Source: Elusimicrobia bacterium CG03_land_8_20_14_0_80_50_18
GTDB lineage: Bacteria > CG03
NCBI GenBank assembly: GCA_002780705.1
Contig: PEUP01000007.1
Span: 1 to 8,451 of the forward strand
DNA: 8,451 nt
Direction of reading: 5' to 3'
Every line of letters begins with the position of its first letter. The stretch's first letter is position 1. This document shows, piece by piece, positions 1 through 6,787 of the stretch. The notes below the pieces were generated by a model. The model had not been told where the DNA came from, ran no database searches, and saw only the letters and a program-made list of their open reading frames with translations. The position numbers and the translations under genes are program-made.

Positions 1-2
1 CT

Positions 3-1235
3 GTCTCCGGCACAACCATAGGAAGTTTCAAGGAAACTTATCCCATGTTCCGTCATCCTGAGATATTCTGGATAGAGGGCAAGCACAACACCGAAACCGA
101 TCACGCGCATAACGAATTTCTGGAAATCTTTTATGGCGAGGGCCTCATAGGTTTCGGCTTGTACCTCTTAATTCTGTTTATCGCTTTTTATTCGGGAATA
201 GGGAAGCTGGCAAAACTTGAAAGAGCTTCCGCGCAGGCCGCGCGTAAAGATGTTATAGACAGGACATTTCTCCTTATCGGCTGGATGTCGGGGGCTTTGG
301 GTATGCTCGCTCAGGCTGCGGTTGATGTGCACATGCGTTTTGTCTCTTCCGGACATCTTTTCTGGTTAATGATAGGGGTGATAGGCGCGCTGACTTTTCC
401 TGAAAAGGACAAAAAGAATTATGTGATACCTTTGGGTGATCTTCCGAAAATCATAACGCAGTTTGCCGTTATAGCAGTCACGCTTTATTCCATGCTGTTT
501 TTCAGAAAGTTTTTTGTAGCCGATGTGAACCACAATATAGCGATAGCCTATTCAAAACAGGGCGCGTGGGAAAGAGCGCTTTACCACTACGATAAAGTGA
601 TCACCCTCTGGCCGCGCTTCATAATGGCTCATTATTTTATGGGGAATGTATACAACGACAGATGGGATTTGACGCCGCGCTGGCATCCTTTATGGGACAA
701 GCATCTCCCCAAAGGCACAGCCCGGACCGATCCTCAAAGGACAATAGCGAAGTACGATGATGTTCTGGATACCGCCCCCAATTATGTGCAGGTGCATTAC
801 CAGGAGGGCAACATATATCTAAAAAGAGGGCTGTTTGAGGAAGCCATTGAGAAATTCAATCAGGCGATAGATATAGATCCCATATTCGCCCTGTCGTCTT
901 TCAGAAAGGGATACTGTCTCGTACAGTTGGGAAGATACGCCGAAGCGGAGGAAGCCTTTAAAGAAGCGATAGTAAAGCAGAAGATAAAAAATACGGAGTT
1001 TGTAGAGGCCTATCTGAATCTCGCAAATGTCCTTTATCTGTCCGGAAAATACGCCGAGGCAGAGCTCAATTATCAAAAAGTTGTTGAAATAACCCGATCC
1101 AAGGAAGCGTACATGAGTCTGCTGAATTTCTATCAGTCCGTGAAGAACAATGCGCGCGCGAGAGAAACATGCCTAAAAATTCTGGAAATAGACCCGCACG
1201 ACAAAAAAGCCGCGGAAATACTGAAGAAGCTCTAA
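3..1235 (+). CDS. O-antigen ligase/polymerase-like membrane protein with C-terminal TPRs (5' truncated by window edge)
   Basis: This is the C-terminal part of a polytopic glycan ligase or polymerase of the Wzy_C (WaaL/Wzy/PglL-like) superfamily; these enzymes transfer or polymerise lipid-linked glycans on the periplasmic face of the inner membrane. The frame is open from base 3, so the true start lies upstream; the first ATG in view (45) is internal. Numbering from that ATG, the sequence TDHAHNEFLEIFYGEGLIGF (18-37) matches the family's signature at the end of the large periplasmic loop, with the His residues expected there. Hydrophobic helices follow at about 33-50, 74-95, 104-118 and 136-156. 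TPR-like units then run from about 160 to 390, such as the one at 245-277 with a YxxGNxYxxxGxxxEAIxxFxxAIxxDP pattern. A Trp-rich insert (204-232) interrupts the first repeats. The 3' end overlaps the next gene, a paralogue, by 67 bp. Ligase, polymerase and protein O-glycosyltransferase roles cannot be told apart from sequence alone. Confidence 0.85.
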   Translation, partial: VSGTTIGSFKETYPMFRHPEIFWIEGKHNTETDHAHNEFLEIFYGEGLIGFGLYLLILFIAFYSGIGKLAKLERASAQAARKDVIDRTFLLIGWMSGALGMLAQAAVDVHMRFVSSGHLFWLMIGVIGALTFPEKDKKNYVIPLGDLPKIITQFAVIAVTLYSMLFFRKFFVADVNHNIAIAYSKQGAWERALYHYDKVITLWPRFIMAHYFMGNVYNDRWDLTPRWHPLWDKHLPKGTARTDPQRTIAKYDDVLDTAPNYVQVHYQEGNIYLKRGLFEEAIEKFNQAIDIDPIFALSSFRKGYCLVQLGRYAEAEEAFKEAIVKQKIKNTEFVEAYLNLANVLYLSGKYAEAELNYQKVVEITRSKEAYMSLLNFYQSVKNNARARETCLKILEIDPHDKKAAEILKKL

Positions 1236-3550
1236 GCCCCGCGGCTTTCTGGCTTTTTGCGGCGGCGGTATTTTTCTCGCCGCTGATTTTCTTTACCGCT
1301 GTCACGCGTAACCCCTACATTATACAGAACATCATTTTCCGCTCCTTGACCGCCTTCGCCGTCTTACTCCTGCTTTTTTCAAAAAAAGGTCACATCGTTT
1401 TCGCGAGGACATATATGGATAAAGCTCTCGCCGCTTACGGCATCCTCATCGCCTTGTCGCTGATTGCGGCGCTCATATATTATCCCCAGTGGAAGACGGC
1501 TTATTTTGTTTTCTGGGGCAGGAGGATGATATTTTTTGTTTTCAACTGCATGGCTGTTTTTTATATTTCTTTTCTCATGGCGAAAAACAGCTATTATAAA
1601 AAAGTCTTGATTTACGCGCTGGTGGCAACGGCCTCGATTTCAGCGTTCTACGCCCTTATGCAATACACGGGTCATGAATTTATCTGGCCGCAGAATCTTC
1701 ATCATTACGGTTCCCGCAGTGTTTCCACTTTCGGCAACCCCACTTTTATAGCGAGTTTTGAGGTTGTTATTATCATACTTTGTCTATGGGGCTTTTCAAA
1801 AGCTTCGACTTTGCCGGCGGCCGTCCTGTGGGGAGTTTTGTTCGCTCTGAATTTTTTTGCGCTTCTCATCACTCAGACCCGCAGTTCGTGGGTGGGAGCG
1901 ATTGCGGCGTTCCTCATATATCTTGTTTTTGCTCTGAAGAAAGGCCTGTGGAAGAAAATGGCGATAGCGGCCGCGGCGCTTTTTCTGGTCTCATGGATTT
2001 TTCCGAAGCTGGCTTTTAACCGGGATCACCCCACGGTCTGGTCGAGGATCACGCATGAGATGCGCAATGTGTCTAATCTGCGTGAGTCATCTTCCGTGAC
2101 CCAGCGCCTTCTGATATGGGGCGCTGCTTTAAGGATGTTTAAACAGTCTCCTGTTTTCGGCCACGGCTGGGGCAGTTTTGAGCTCCGCTATCCTGCGGAA
2201 CAGGGGAAAATACTGGCTGAAAAACCGGAACTTGCCGGCTTGAGGACGCACGCCAACAATTCCCATAACGAGCTCCTTGAGCAGTTGTCCCAACTGGGCC
2301 TGCCGGGTTTTTTTCTTTTCGCGGCTGTTTGGCTCGTGTTTTTTTACAGAACTTCCAAAAGTTATTTTTCTTCCGGCAATATGCTCATTCTTGCCTGCGT
2401 GGCGGCTGTGGCCGGTTTTATCGTGGACAATATGTTAGGTGTCACATTGAATTTTCCCATGCCTGTTATGGCTTTCTGGGCGGTCGCGGGAATTGCCGTC
2501 GCGGAAAGCTCCGGAGGGGAATATATAGTCGCGCGAAAATTGAGGATGGGAACGGCTGTGAAGGTTATACTGGCTCTTTTTGTGATATTTTTTATCAAAA
2601 AACAGGCCGATTATTTCAAGGGTGAGATGAATTATTTCAGCGGCTTCACCCGTTCGCGTATCGGCGATATAGCCGGCGCCGCGGAAGACTGCCTTCGGGC
2701 CTGGCAATATTATCCGTGGAACACCGACAATAATTATGAGCTTGGCAACTGCTATATGAGACTCGGCCGGCACGAAAAAGCGGTTTGGGCATATAAAGAG
2801 GCATTGAAGTCCAATCCCGGTTATGATGAGATATTCTATAATCTGGCCATAGCTTATCAAAGCATGGGCCGGCCGGAAGATGCTGAAAAAAATTACAGAG
2901 AGGCCGCCTCCATCAATCCTGTGTCGGCGGAGTATTATCTCGCGCTGGGTAATCACTATCTGAGGAACGAAGCGACGAAAGACATCAAAAAAGCCGAAGA
3001 ATTTTATAGCAGGGCTTTTGAGCTGAAGCCGGATTCTTCGGACATCGCCAATAATCTGGCATATGTTCATATGCTGAAAGGCGATATACGCAAAAGTTAT
3101 GAACTCTATAAGAATGCGCTAAAAGTCAATCCGGCCTATGAAACGGCCAAAAGGAATTTAGAGAGCATTCTTCCGCGGCTGAATATCCCTCTGGAAGAAT
3201 GGCGCGCGAAGGCCATGGCCTTGGTGAAGGCGGACAATTTCGCCGAAGCGGAACTCCTTTTCAGGAAAATAATTGAGGCGCATCCGGGCGATATGGCTGC
3301 GGCCTTCTATCTGGGTAACTGTCTCACCTCGCTTAAGCGTTACGATGAGGCCGCTGCTGTTTATGAAAGGCTCGTAAGATTTTATCCCGCGGAAAAACAT
3401 TTCGCCCTGAATCTCGCCAAGATTTACTACATGAGAGGCGACAGGATTCAGGCCGTGGATTTTTTAAAAAAAATATCGCCCGTGTTTCCGCGAGACAAGG
3501 AAATAGATAAATTGCTCAGGGTATTTCAGGGCGGCGGAGGCAATTTTTGA
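1169..3550 (+). CDS. O-antigen ligase/polymerase-like membrane protein fused to TPR domain
   Basis: This 793-residue protein is a full-length relative of the upstream gene and probably acts on lipid-linked glycans at the inner membrane. A basic N-terminal tail (1-25) is followed by about ten hydrophobic segments between 26 and 478. Family landmarks are a conserved-looking block with R183 and GNPTFIASF (189-197), TRSSW (237-241), and a large periplasmic loop (about 280-375). The loop holds RLLIWGAALRMF (313-324), GHGWGSFELRYP (331-342) and HANNSHNELLEQLSQLG (361-377), whose His residues match the catalytic-loop pattern. TPRs occupy about 485-790, for example YNLAIAYQSMGRPEDAEKNY (557-576). ATG 1169 is the only plausible start: the next in-frame ATG (1415) would remove the first two helices. 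Its ribosome site is weak (GAGAG, about 4 bases away), so coupling to the upstream gene through the 67-bp overlap is likely. WaaL, Wzy and PglL-like activities remain open. Confidence 0.88.
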   Translation: MPKNSGNRPARQKSRGNTEEALSPAAFWLFAAAVFFSPLIFFTAVTRNPYIIQNIIFRSLTAFAVLLLLFSKKGHIVFARTYMDKALAAYGILIALSLIAALIYYPQWKTAYFVFWGRRMIFFVFNCMAVFYISFLMAKNSYYKKVLIYALVATASISAFYALMQYTGHEFIWPQNLHHYGSRSVSTFGNPTFIASFEVVIIILCLWGFSKASTLPAAVLWGVLFALNFFALLITQTRSSWVGAIAAFLIYLVFALKKGLWKKMAIAAAALFLVSWIFPKLAFNRDHPTVWSRITHEMRNVSNLRESSSVTQRLLIWGAALRMFKQSPVFGHGWGSFELRYPAEQGKILAEKPELAGLRTHANNSHNELLEQLSQLGLPGFFLFAAVWLVFFYRTSKSYFSSGNMLILACVAAVAGFIVDNMLGVTLNFPMPVMAFWAVAGIAVAESSGGEYIVARKLRMGTAVKVILALFVIFFIKKQADYFKGEMNYFSGFTRSRIGDIAGAAEDCLRAWQYYPWNTDNNYELGNCYMRLGRHEKAVWAYKEALKSNPGYDEIFYNLAIAYQSMGRPEDAEKNYREAASINPVSAEYYLALGNHYLRNEATKDIKKAEEFYSRAFELKPDSSDIANNLAYVHMLKGDIRKSYELYKNALKVNPAYETAKRNLESILPRLNIPLEEWRAKAMALVKADNFAEAELLFRKIIEAHPGDMAAAFYLGNCLTSLKRYDEAAAVYERLVRFYPAEKHFALNLAKIYYMRGDRIQAVDFLKKISPVFPRDKEIDKLLRVFQGGGGNF
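3536..3540 (+). promoter_or_regulatory. Shine-Dalgarno site selecting the TTG start of mtaB
   Basis: GGAGG lies six bases before TTG 3547, which is ideal spacing. The site sits inside the last codons of the upstream gene, whose TGA stop overlaps the TTG (TTGA). This favours TTG 3547 over ATG 3583. The latter has a poorer AAGGGA site and would begin within the first beta strand of the enzyme. Confidence 0.75.
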
Positions 3551-4806
3551 ACAAAATAACAGGCGCGAAGAAGGGAAGTTTTATGCTCGAGACTTTCGGA
3601 TGTAAAACAAACCGCGCCGATTCGGCAAAAATAGCCGCCTTTCTCGCAGGTGAAGGATGGCGCCCATCCGGTGAACCGTCATTATATATCGTAAATTCAT
3701 GCTGTGTGACCGGCCGCAGCGAAAACAGGGTTCTTAAAAGAGCCCTTGCTTTAAAAAAAAATCATCCCGCATCCGAGATTGTCTTATCGGGCTGTGTGAC
3801 GGATTCTTTGAAAGCCGCCGCCGTCGCCGCGGGTATTTGCGTGCGGTCATATCCTCTAAACGCCAACGCGCCTTCGGGATTCGTCATGCCGGGCCTCTCG
3901 AAGCGCCGGGGGCGCGCAGGCCGGCAGCGTTATTTTCTGAAAATACAGAACGGCTGTGATAATTTTTGCGCGTATTGCGTCGTGCCGCTTTTAAGAGGCC
4001 CTTCCGTCAGCGCCGGCGCGGAAACGATCCTGCGGGAATTGGCGGCTCTGGAAGCTTCGGGGGAGTGCCCGTCAGAAATCGTGCTTACGGGCACGAATAT
4101 CAATCAGTATCATCATTTGGGTTACGATCTTCTGGATCTGATACGGGCCATCAGAAAAAAATACAGCAGCCGTATAAGGCTGGGTTCACTGGAGATGCCC
4201 CTCAGTGGAGATTTTATCAGAGAGCTTTCAACTGTGCCGGATATCTGCCCTCATTTCCCCGTACCGCTCGAAAGCGGCAGCGACAGGGTGCTGAAAAAAA
4301 TGCGCAGGAATTACAGCGTTTCCGGGTTTATGAAAATACTGGAAGAAATAAGGAAATATTTTGACAATCCCGCCATTACGACGGATATTATATACGGTTT
4401 TCCCGGTGAAAGCGAAGATGATTTCAACAAAACTCTAAATGTGCTGGCGGCTGCGGGTTTCAGTAAAACTCATATTTTCCCTTTTTCGCCCAGGCCGGGC
4501 ACATTGGCCGCTTTGGATAAGCCCTTGCCGCCGCCTGTGATGAAAGAGAGAAAGGCCCGTCTTTCAGCCGCTTCGGAGAAAGCCTCGGAAATATACAGGC
4601 GGCAATTTATCGGAGGGGAACTTGAGGTCGTGGCGGAGGTTGAGAGGGGCGGGTGGTTTTACGGCACATCCGGCAATTATCTCAAGGTGAGATTCGTTCC
4701 GGATAACACACTTTCCGGCGATATAGTCAGAGTTGCCGTTGAAGGCCTGTCATCGGGAATGATGAGCGGGAGCGTCAGGGAGACATTATGGACAGCAACG
4801 AGATAA
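3547..4806 (+). CDS. mtaB: tRNA (N6-threonylcarbamoyladenosine(37)-C2)-methylthiotransferase MtaB
   Basis: This radical-SAM enzyme would convert t6A37 to ms2t6A37 in ANN-decoding tRNAs in the cytoplasm, using two 4Fe-4S clusters. The N-terminal methylthiotransferase domain has the cluster cysteines C19 (GCKTN), C52 (NSCCVT) and C83 (SGCVTD); the NxCxVT form is typical of MtaB rather than MiaB or RimO. The radical-SAM triad is C137-x3-C141-x2-C144 in NGCDNFCAYC, followed by VVPLLRGPSVS. TTD (278-280) and GFPGE (284-288) are present, and a TRAM-like RNA-binding domain covers about 355-415. At 419 residues it is slightly short for the family, with a compact linker between C83 and C137. The usual HxHxPLQSGSD block reads HFPVPLESGSD (236-246), so a His and the near-invariant Gln are replaced by Pro238 and Glu242. 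Translation starts at TTG 3547 by a TTGA overlap with the upstream stop, and the 3' end overlaps the next gene by 19 bp. Confidence 0.92.
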   Translation: MNKITGAKKGSFMLETFGCKTNRADSAKIAAFLAGEGWRPSGEPSLYIVNSCCVTGRSENRVLKRALALKKNHPASEIVLSGCVTDSLKAAAVAAGICVRSYPLNANAPSGFVMPGLSKRRGRAGRQRYFLKIQNGCDNFCAYCVVPLLRGPSVSAGAETILRELAALEASGECPSEIVLTGTNINQYHHLGYDLLDLIRAIRKKYSSRIRLGSLEMPLSGDFIRELSTVPDICPHFPVPLESGSDRVLKKMRRNYSVSGFMKILEEIRKYFDNPAITTDIIYGFPGESEDDFNKTLNVLAAAGFSKTHIFPFSPRPGTLAALDKPLPPPVMKERKARLSAASEKASEIYRRQFIGGELEVVAEVERGGWFYGTSGNYLKVRFVPDNTLSGDIVRVAVEGLSSGMMSGSVRETLWTATR

Positions 4807-5306
4807 AGCGGGACATAGAGGCAAAAATATTGGAATGGCAGAAACAGTTAGATGAGAAGGACAGCAGGATAAACGCGCTCATGGAAGAAAAAAATTTGTT
4901 GCAAACAGAGATATCCCGCAAGCTGATTATGAGTCCCGCGTTAAAAGAAAGATTGATGGGTGATGTGGGGCGGCTTTTGGCGAACCTGAAAAATGATTTG
5001 AGAAAAAACGCCGTGAAAGAGAGGGATTTGACTTCCCGGCTTGATTCCGCCCGCGCCAAAATAGATTCTCTTTCGGCCGAGATCGCCTCCCAGAATTCTG
5101 TTATAGAAAAATTGAAAGCGGAGCTCGCCGTCTCCGTTAAAAAGGCCGAGGCTGCCGCCATCGAGGCTGCCGCGAAATACGAAAAACAAAAGGCGGAAGC
5201 TATTAAGAAGCTAACCCTTGAATTTGAGCAAAAACTTCAGGCGCAGGCCGCCGAAGCGTCCATGCAGATAGATGTGCTGATGAGGGAAATTTCGGAAAGG
5301 GAATAA
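4788..5306 (+). CDS. Cytoplasmic coiled-coil protein of unknown function
   Basis: I do not recognise the family. The 172-residue product is almost entirely charged and helical, with heptad-like spacing of hydrophobic residues at about 2-46 and 62-172, separated by a short break around MSP (48-50). It has no signal peptide, no hydrophobic membrane segment, no cysteine and a single Trp (W17). Its C-terminal third is rich in Ala, Lys, Glu and Gln. ATG 4788 has a good AGGGAG site (4777-4782) five bases upstream and starts inside the end of mtaB. Its TAA stop shares one base with the next ATG (TAATG), so it is very likely co-translated with the downstream exported TPR gene. A structural or adaptor role is an inference from shape and neighbours; resemblance to SMC-like or V-ATPase E-type coiled coils is generic. 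Confidence 0.8.
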   Translation: MDSNEIKRDIEAKILEWQKQLDEKDSRINALMEEKNLLQTEISRKLIMSPALKERLMGDVGRLLANLKNDLRKNAVKERDLTSRLDSARAKIDSLSAEIASQNSVIEKLKAELAVSVKKAEAAAIEAAAKYEKQKAEAIKKLTLEFEQKLQAQAAEASMQIDVLMREISERE

Positions 5307-6772
5307 TGCCGAAATCAACTCAATGGCTGAATCGGGGACGCCTGCCTCTCGAAGTGCCGTTGGCACGCAAGGCAGGTTTACTAATACAAATTTTTTTACT
5401 CTTGCTATTAGTAACCGTCCCCAATGCTTACGCCGCTGATGAGCAGGATAAGATGATAGAAAGAGCCCTGATGGAATATCAGAGAGGCAATACCCCGAAC
5501 GCTTTGGATCTCATATACAGCGCTCTTGAAAAATATCCGAAGAATTCACGGGCGATAGACCTCTACGGTCAGATAAGGGATGATGAAGCAAAAAGGCTTT
5601 GCCGGGCGGCGGAAATCTATTTCAGGAACGGCGAGCTTGATATAGCCCGTAAGAAAATAGAAGAGAGCAGGGCTCTTTCGGTGGATATTTTTCTCGCTTA
5701 TATAGAGGAAAAAGTCATAGAGGCCAAAAGTTTTCTCGCGGATCAGGATCCCATACGCTCAGCGGAGAGCGCTGACGGAATACTGTTTTTTGATCCCGGC
5801 AATAACGAGGCGCTGAAACTCAAGGCCTTACTCAAAAGCTCATTTTTCAGAGAGCTTTACGGGAGCGTTATAAGCGAAAAGAAAAAACTTGCCGCCCTGA
5901 AATGCACGGAGGCCCGTCAGCTTTCCGCCAATCCCATCAAATCGCTTGGCCTTGCCAACGAGGCACTTAAGCTTGATCCGTCTAATAATGCCGCCGCTAA
6001 ACTGAGAAAACAGCTTCTCAAAAAGTTGGCGGAGGAAGAATCTTCGGCTCTTGGTAAATCGGATAAACAGATGGCCAAAGATAAAGAAAAGGCCATGGGC
6101 TATTTTCTGAAGGCTGAGGAATCGTACAAAAAGAAAAAATTTGAAAGGGCCTTTCGGGATTTTGAAAAAGCGTTGGCAAGAGACCCTGATATGGCTCAGG
6201 CGAAAAAGATGAAAGAGGAGACGGGCGCCCTTATAGCGGCCAGTGAGCTGGCTTTGGCTTTTGATTCTCTGGCCTCAGGTAAAAAACGAGCCGCTTCGCG
6301 CCATGTTAAAAAGGCGCGGCTCTATGACCCTGCGATGGTATCGCAAAAAGCTCTGGAAATGATGGCGGAAGCAAGAAGGCTGACGGCATCGGGTGATAAG
6401 GACAGGTCGGCTATTCTGTTCAGCCAGGCTGCGCTCCTGAATCCGGGATATGAAGATGACAAGAGGATGTCAGAATCGGCTTCGGAGCTCAATGAGGCAT
6501 GGGAGCTTTACAAAGGCGGCAATTATGAGCGCTGCGCAGATGTTATATCGGGCGCTGTGAAAAAATACCCCGAAAATATGGAGGTTTTATTCTTGGAAAG
6601 TCTTAATTCGGCGCAGATGTCGCTGGATAAAGGGGATTTTCTGCAAACGAGGGAATTCCTTCTGAGGTCGGTAAAACTCAATCCGCTGCACAGGGAAGTG
6701 TGGGATTTTTTCAGCCGCATGGATGAGCTTTTGAAGATACTGGGCTATGACATAGGAGAAAAAATAGAATAA
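5306..6772 (+). CDS. Exported TPR protein with repeat-derived signal peptide
   Basis: This 488-residue protein is probably secreted to the periplasm by Sec and consists almost wholly of helical TPR-like repeats, so a protein-binding scaffold role is likely; no catalytic motif is visible. Residues 1-23 are a long basic n-region, 24-38 a Leu-rich core, and AYA (41-43) precedes a probable signal peptidase I cut before A44. There is no lipobox Cys. TPR-like units are clearest at 48-79, 96-125, 263-296, 350-381, 396-425 and 430-462, with a Lys-rich stretch at about 238-280. ATG 5306 is favoured by the TAATG junction and a GGAAAGGG ribosome site. GTG 5354 or TTG 5360 would give a more ordinary signal peptide but lack a ribosome site. 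The segment encoding residues 9-40 lies inside a nested palindromic repeat (5331-5425), which is highly unusual. The next gene begins 15 bases after the stop. Confidence 0.87.
   Translation: MPKSTQWLNRGRLPLEVPLARKAGLLIQIFLLLLLVTVPNAYAADEQDKMIERALMEYQRGNTPNALDLIYSALEKYPKNSRAIDLYGQIRDDEAKRLCRAAEIYFRNGELDIARKKIEESRALSVDIFLAYIEEKVIEAKSFLADQDPIRSAESADGILFFDPGNNEALKLKALLKSSFFRELYGSVISEKKKLAALKCTEARQLSANPIKSLGLANEALKLDPSNNAAAKLRKQLLKKLAEEESSALGKSDKQMAKDKEKAMGYFLKAEESYKKKKFERAFRDFEKALARDPDMAQAKKMKEETGALIAASELALAFDSLASGKKRAASRHVKKARLYDPAMVSQKALEMMAEARRLTASGDKDRSAILFSQAALLNPGYEDDKRMSESASELNEAWELYKGGNYERCADVISGAVKKYPENMEVLFLESLNSAQMSLDKGDFLQTREFLLRSVKLNPLHREVWDFFSRMDELLKILGYDIGEKIE
5331..5425. repeat. 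Nested palindromic REP/MITE-like element inside the signal-peptide region
   Basis: Four inverted repeats are nested in 95 bases. The outer arms GGGGACG (5334-5340) and CGTCCCC (5416-5422) pair perfectly, and 9 of 10 bases pair if extended to 5331 and 5425. Inside, CCTGCCT (5341-5347) pairs with AGGCAGG (5370-5376) and encloses the hairpin GTGCC-gtt-GGCAC (5354-5366). A second arm pairs TTACTAATA (5378-5386) with TATTAGTAA (5406-5414) around a 19-base T-rich loop. The result is a closed three-way-junction or cloverleaf fold typical of small non-autonomous palindromic elements. A possible short direct repeat CAATG (5321-5325 and 5422-5426) flanks it. No second copy and no transposase occur in this window. 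The REP/MITE label is by analogy; a structured RNA regulator is the alternative. Confidence 0.72.
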
Positions 6773-6775
6773 GCT

Positions 6776-6781
6776 GGAGGA
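6776..6781 (+). promoter_or_regulatory. Shine-Dalgarno site of the TPR-TM-HEAT gene
   Basis: GGAGGA lies seven bases before ATG 6788, in the 15-base gap after the previous stop. It is among the strongest ribosome sites in the window and fixes the start that gives a complete 16-residue signal peptide. Confidence 0.75.
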
Positions 6782-6787
6782 ATCGCG

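Noticed and set aside
2435..3070. A 211-codon open frame on the minus strand
   Set aside because: It lies opposite the membrane and TPR region of the second ligase-like gene, whose + strand product has clear family motifs and repeats. The antisense product shows no recognisable domain.
3583..4806. ATG 3583 as the mtaB start
   Set aside because: It would begin just five residues before the GCK motif and remove part of the first strand. TTG 3547 has a better ribosome site and the TTGA coupling.
3547..4806. Assignment as MiaB or RimO
   Set aside because: The NxCxVT cysteine motif, the GCKxN start and the ITTDxIxGFPGE region fit MtaB. MiaB has NTCxxR and RimO has a different PLQHxS block.
5334..5397. 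The palindrome as an intrinsic terminator or attenuator
   Set aside because: The T run (5391-5397) is 14 bases past the left-arm stem and lies in the loop of the next arm, not directly after a GC stem. The fold is better described as a cloverleaf-like element, though an RNA regulatory effect remains possible.
5321..5426. CAATG direct repeat as a proven target-site duplication
   Set aside because: It is only five bases and one copy shares a base with the inverted repeat. Removing the implied 101-bp insertion leaves no usable start in frame with the mature protein, so I mention it only as possible.
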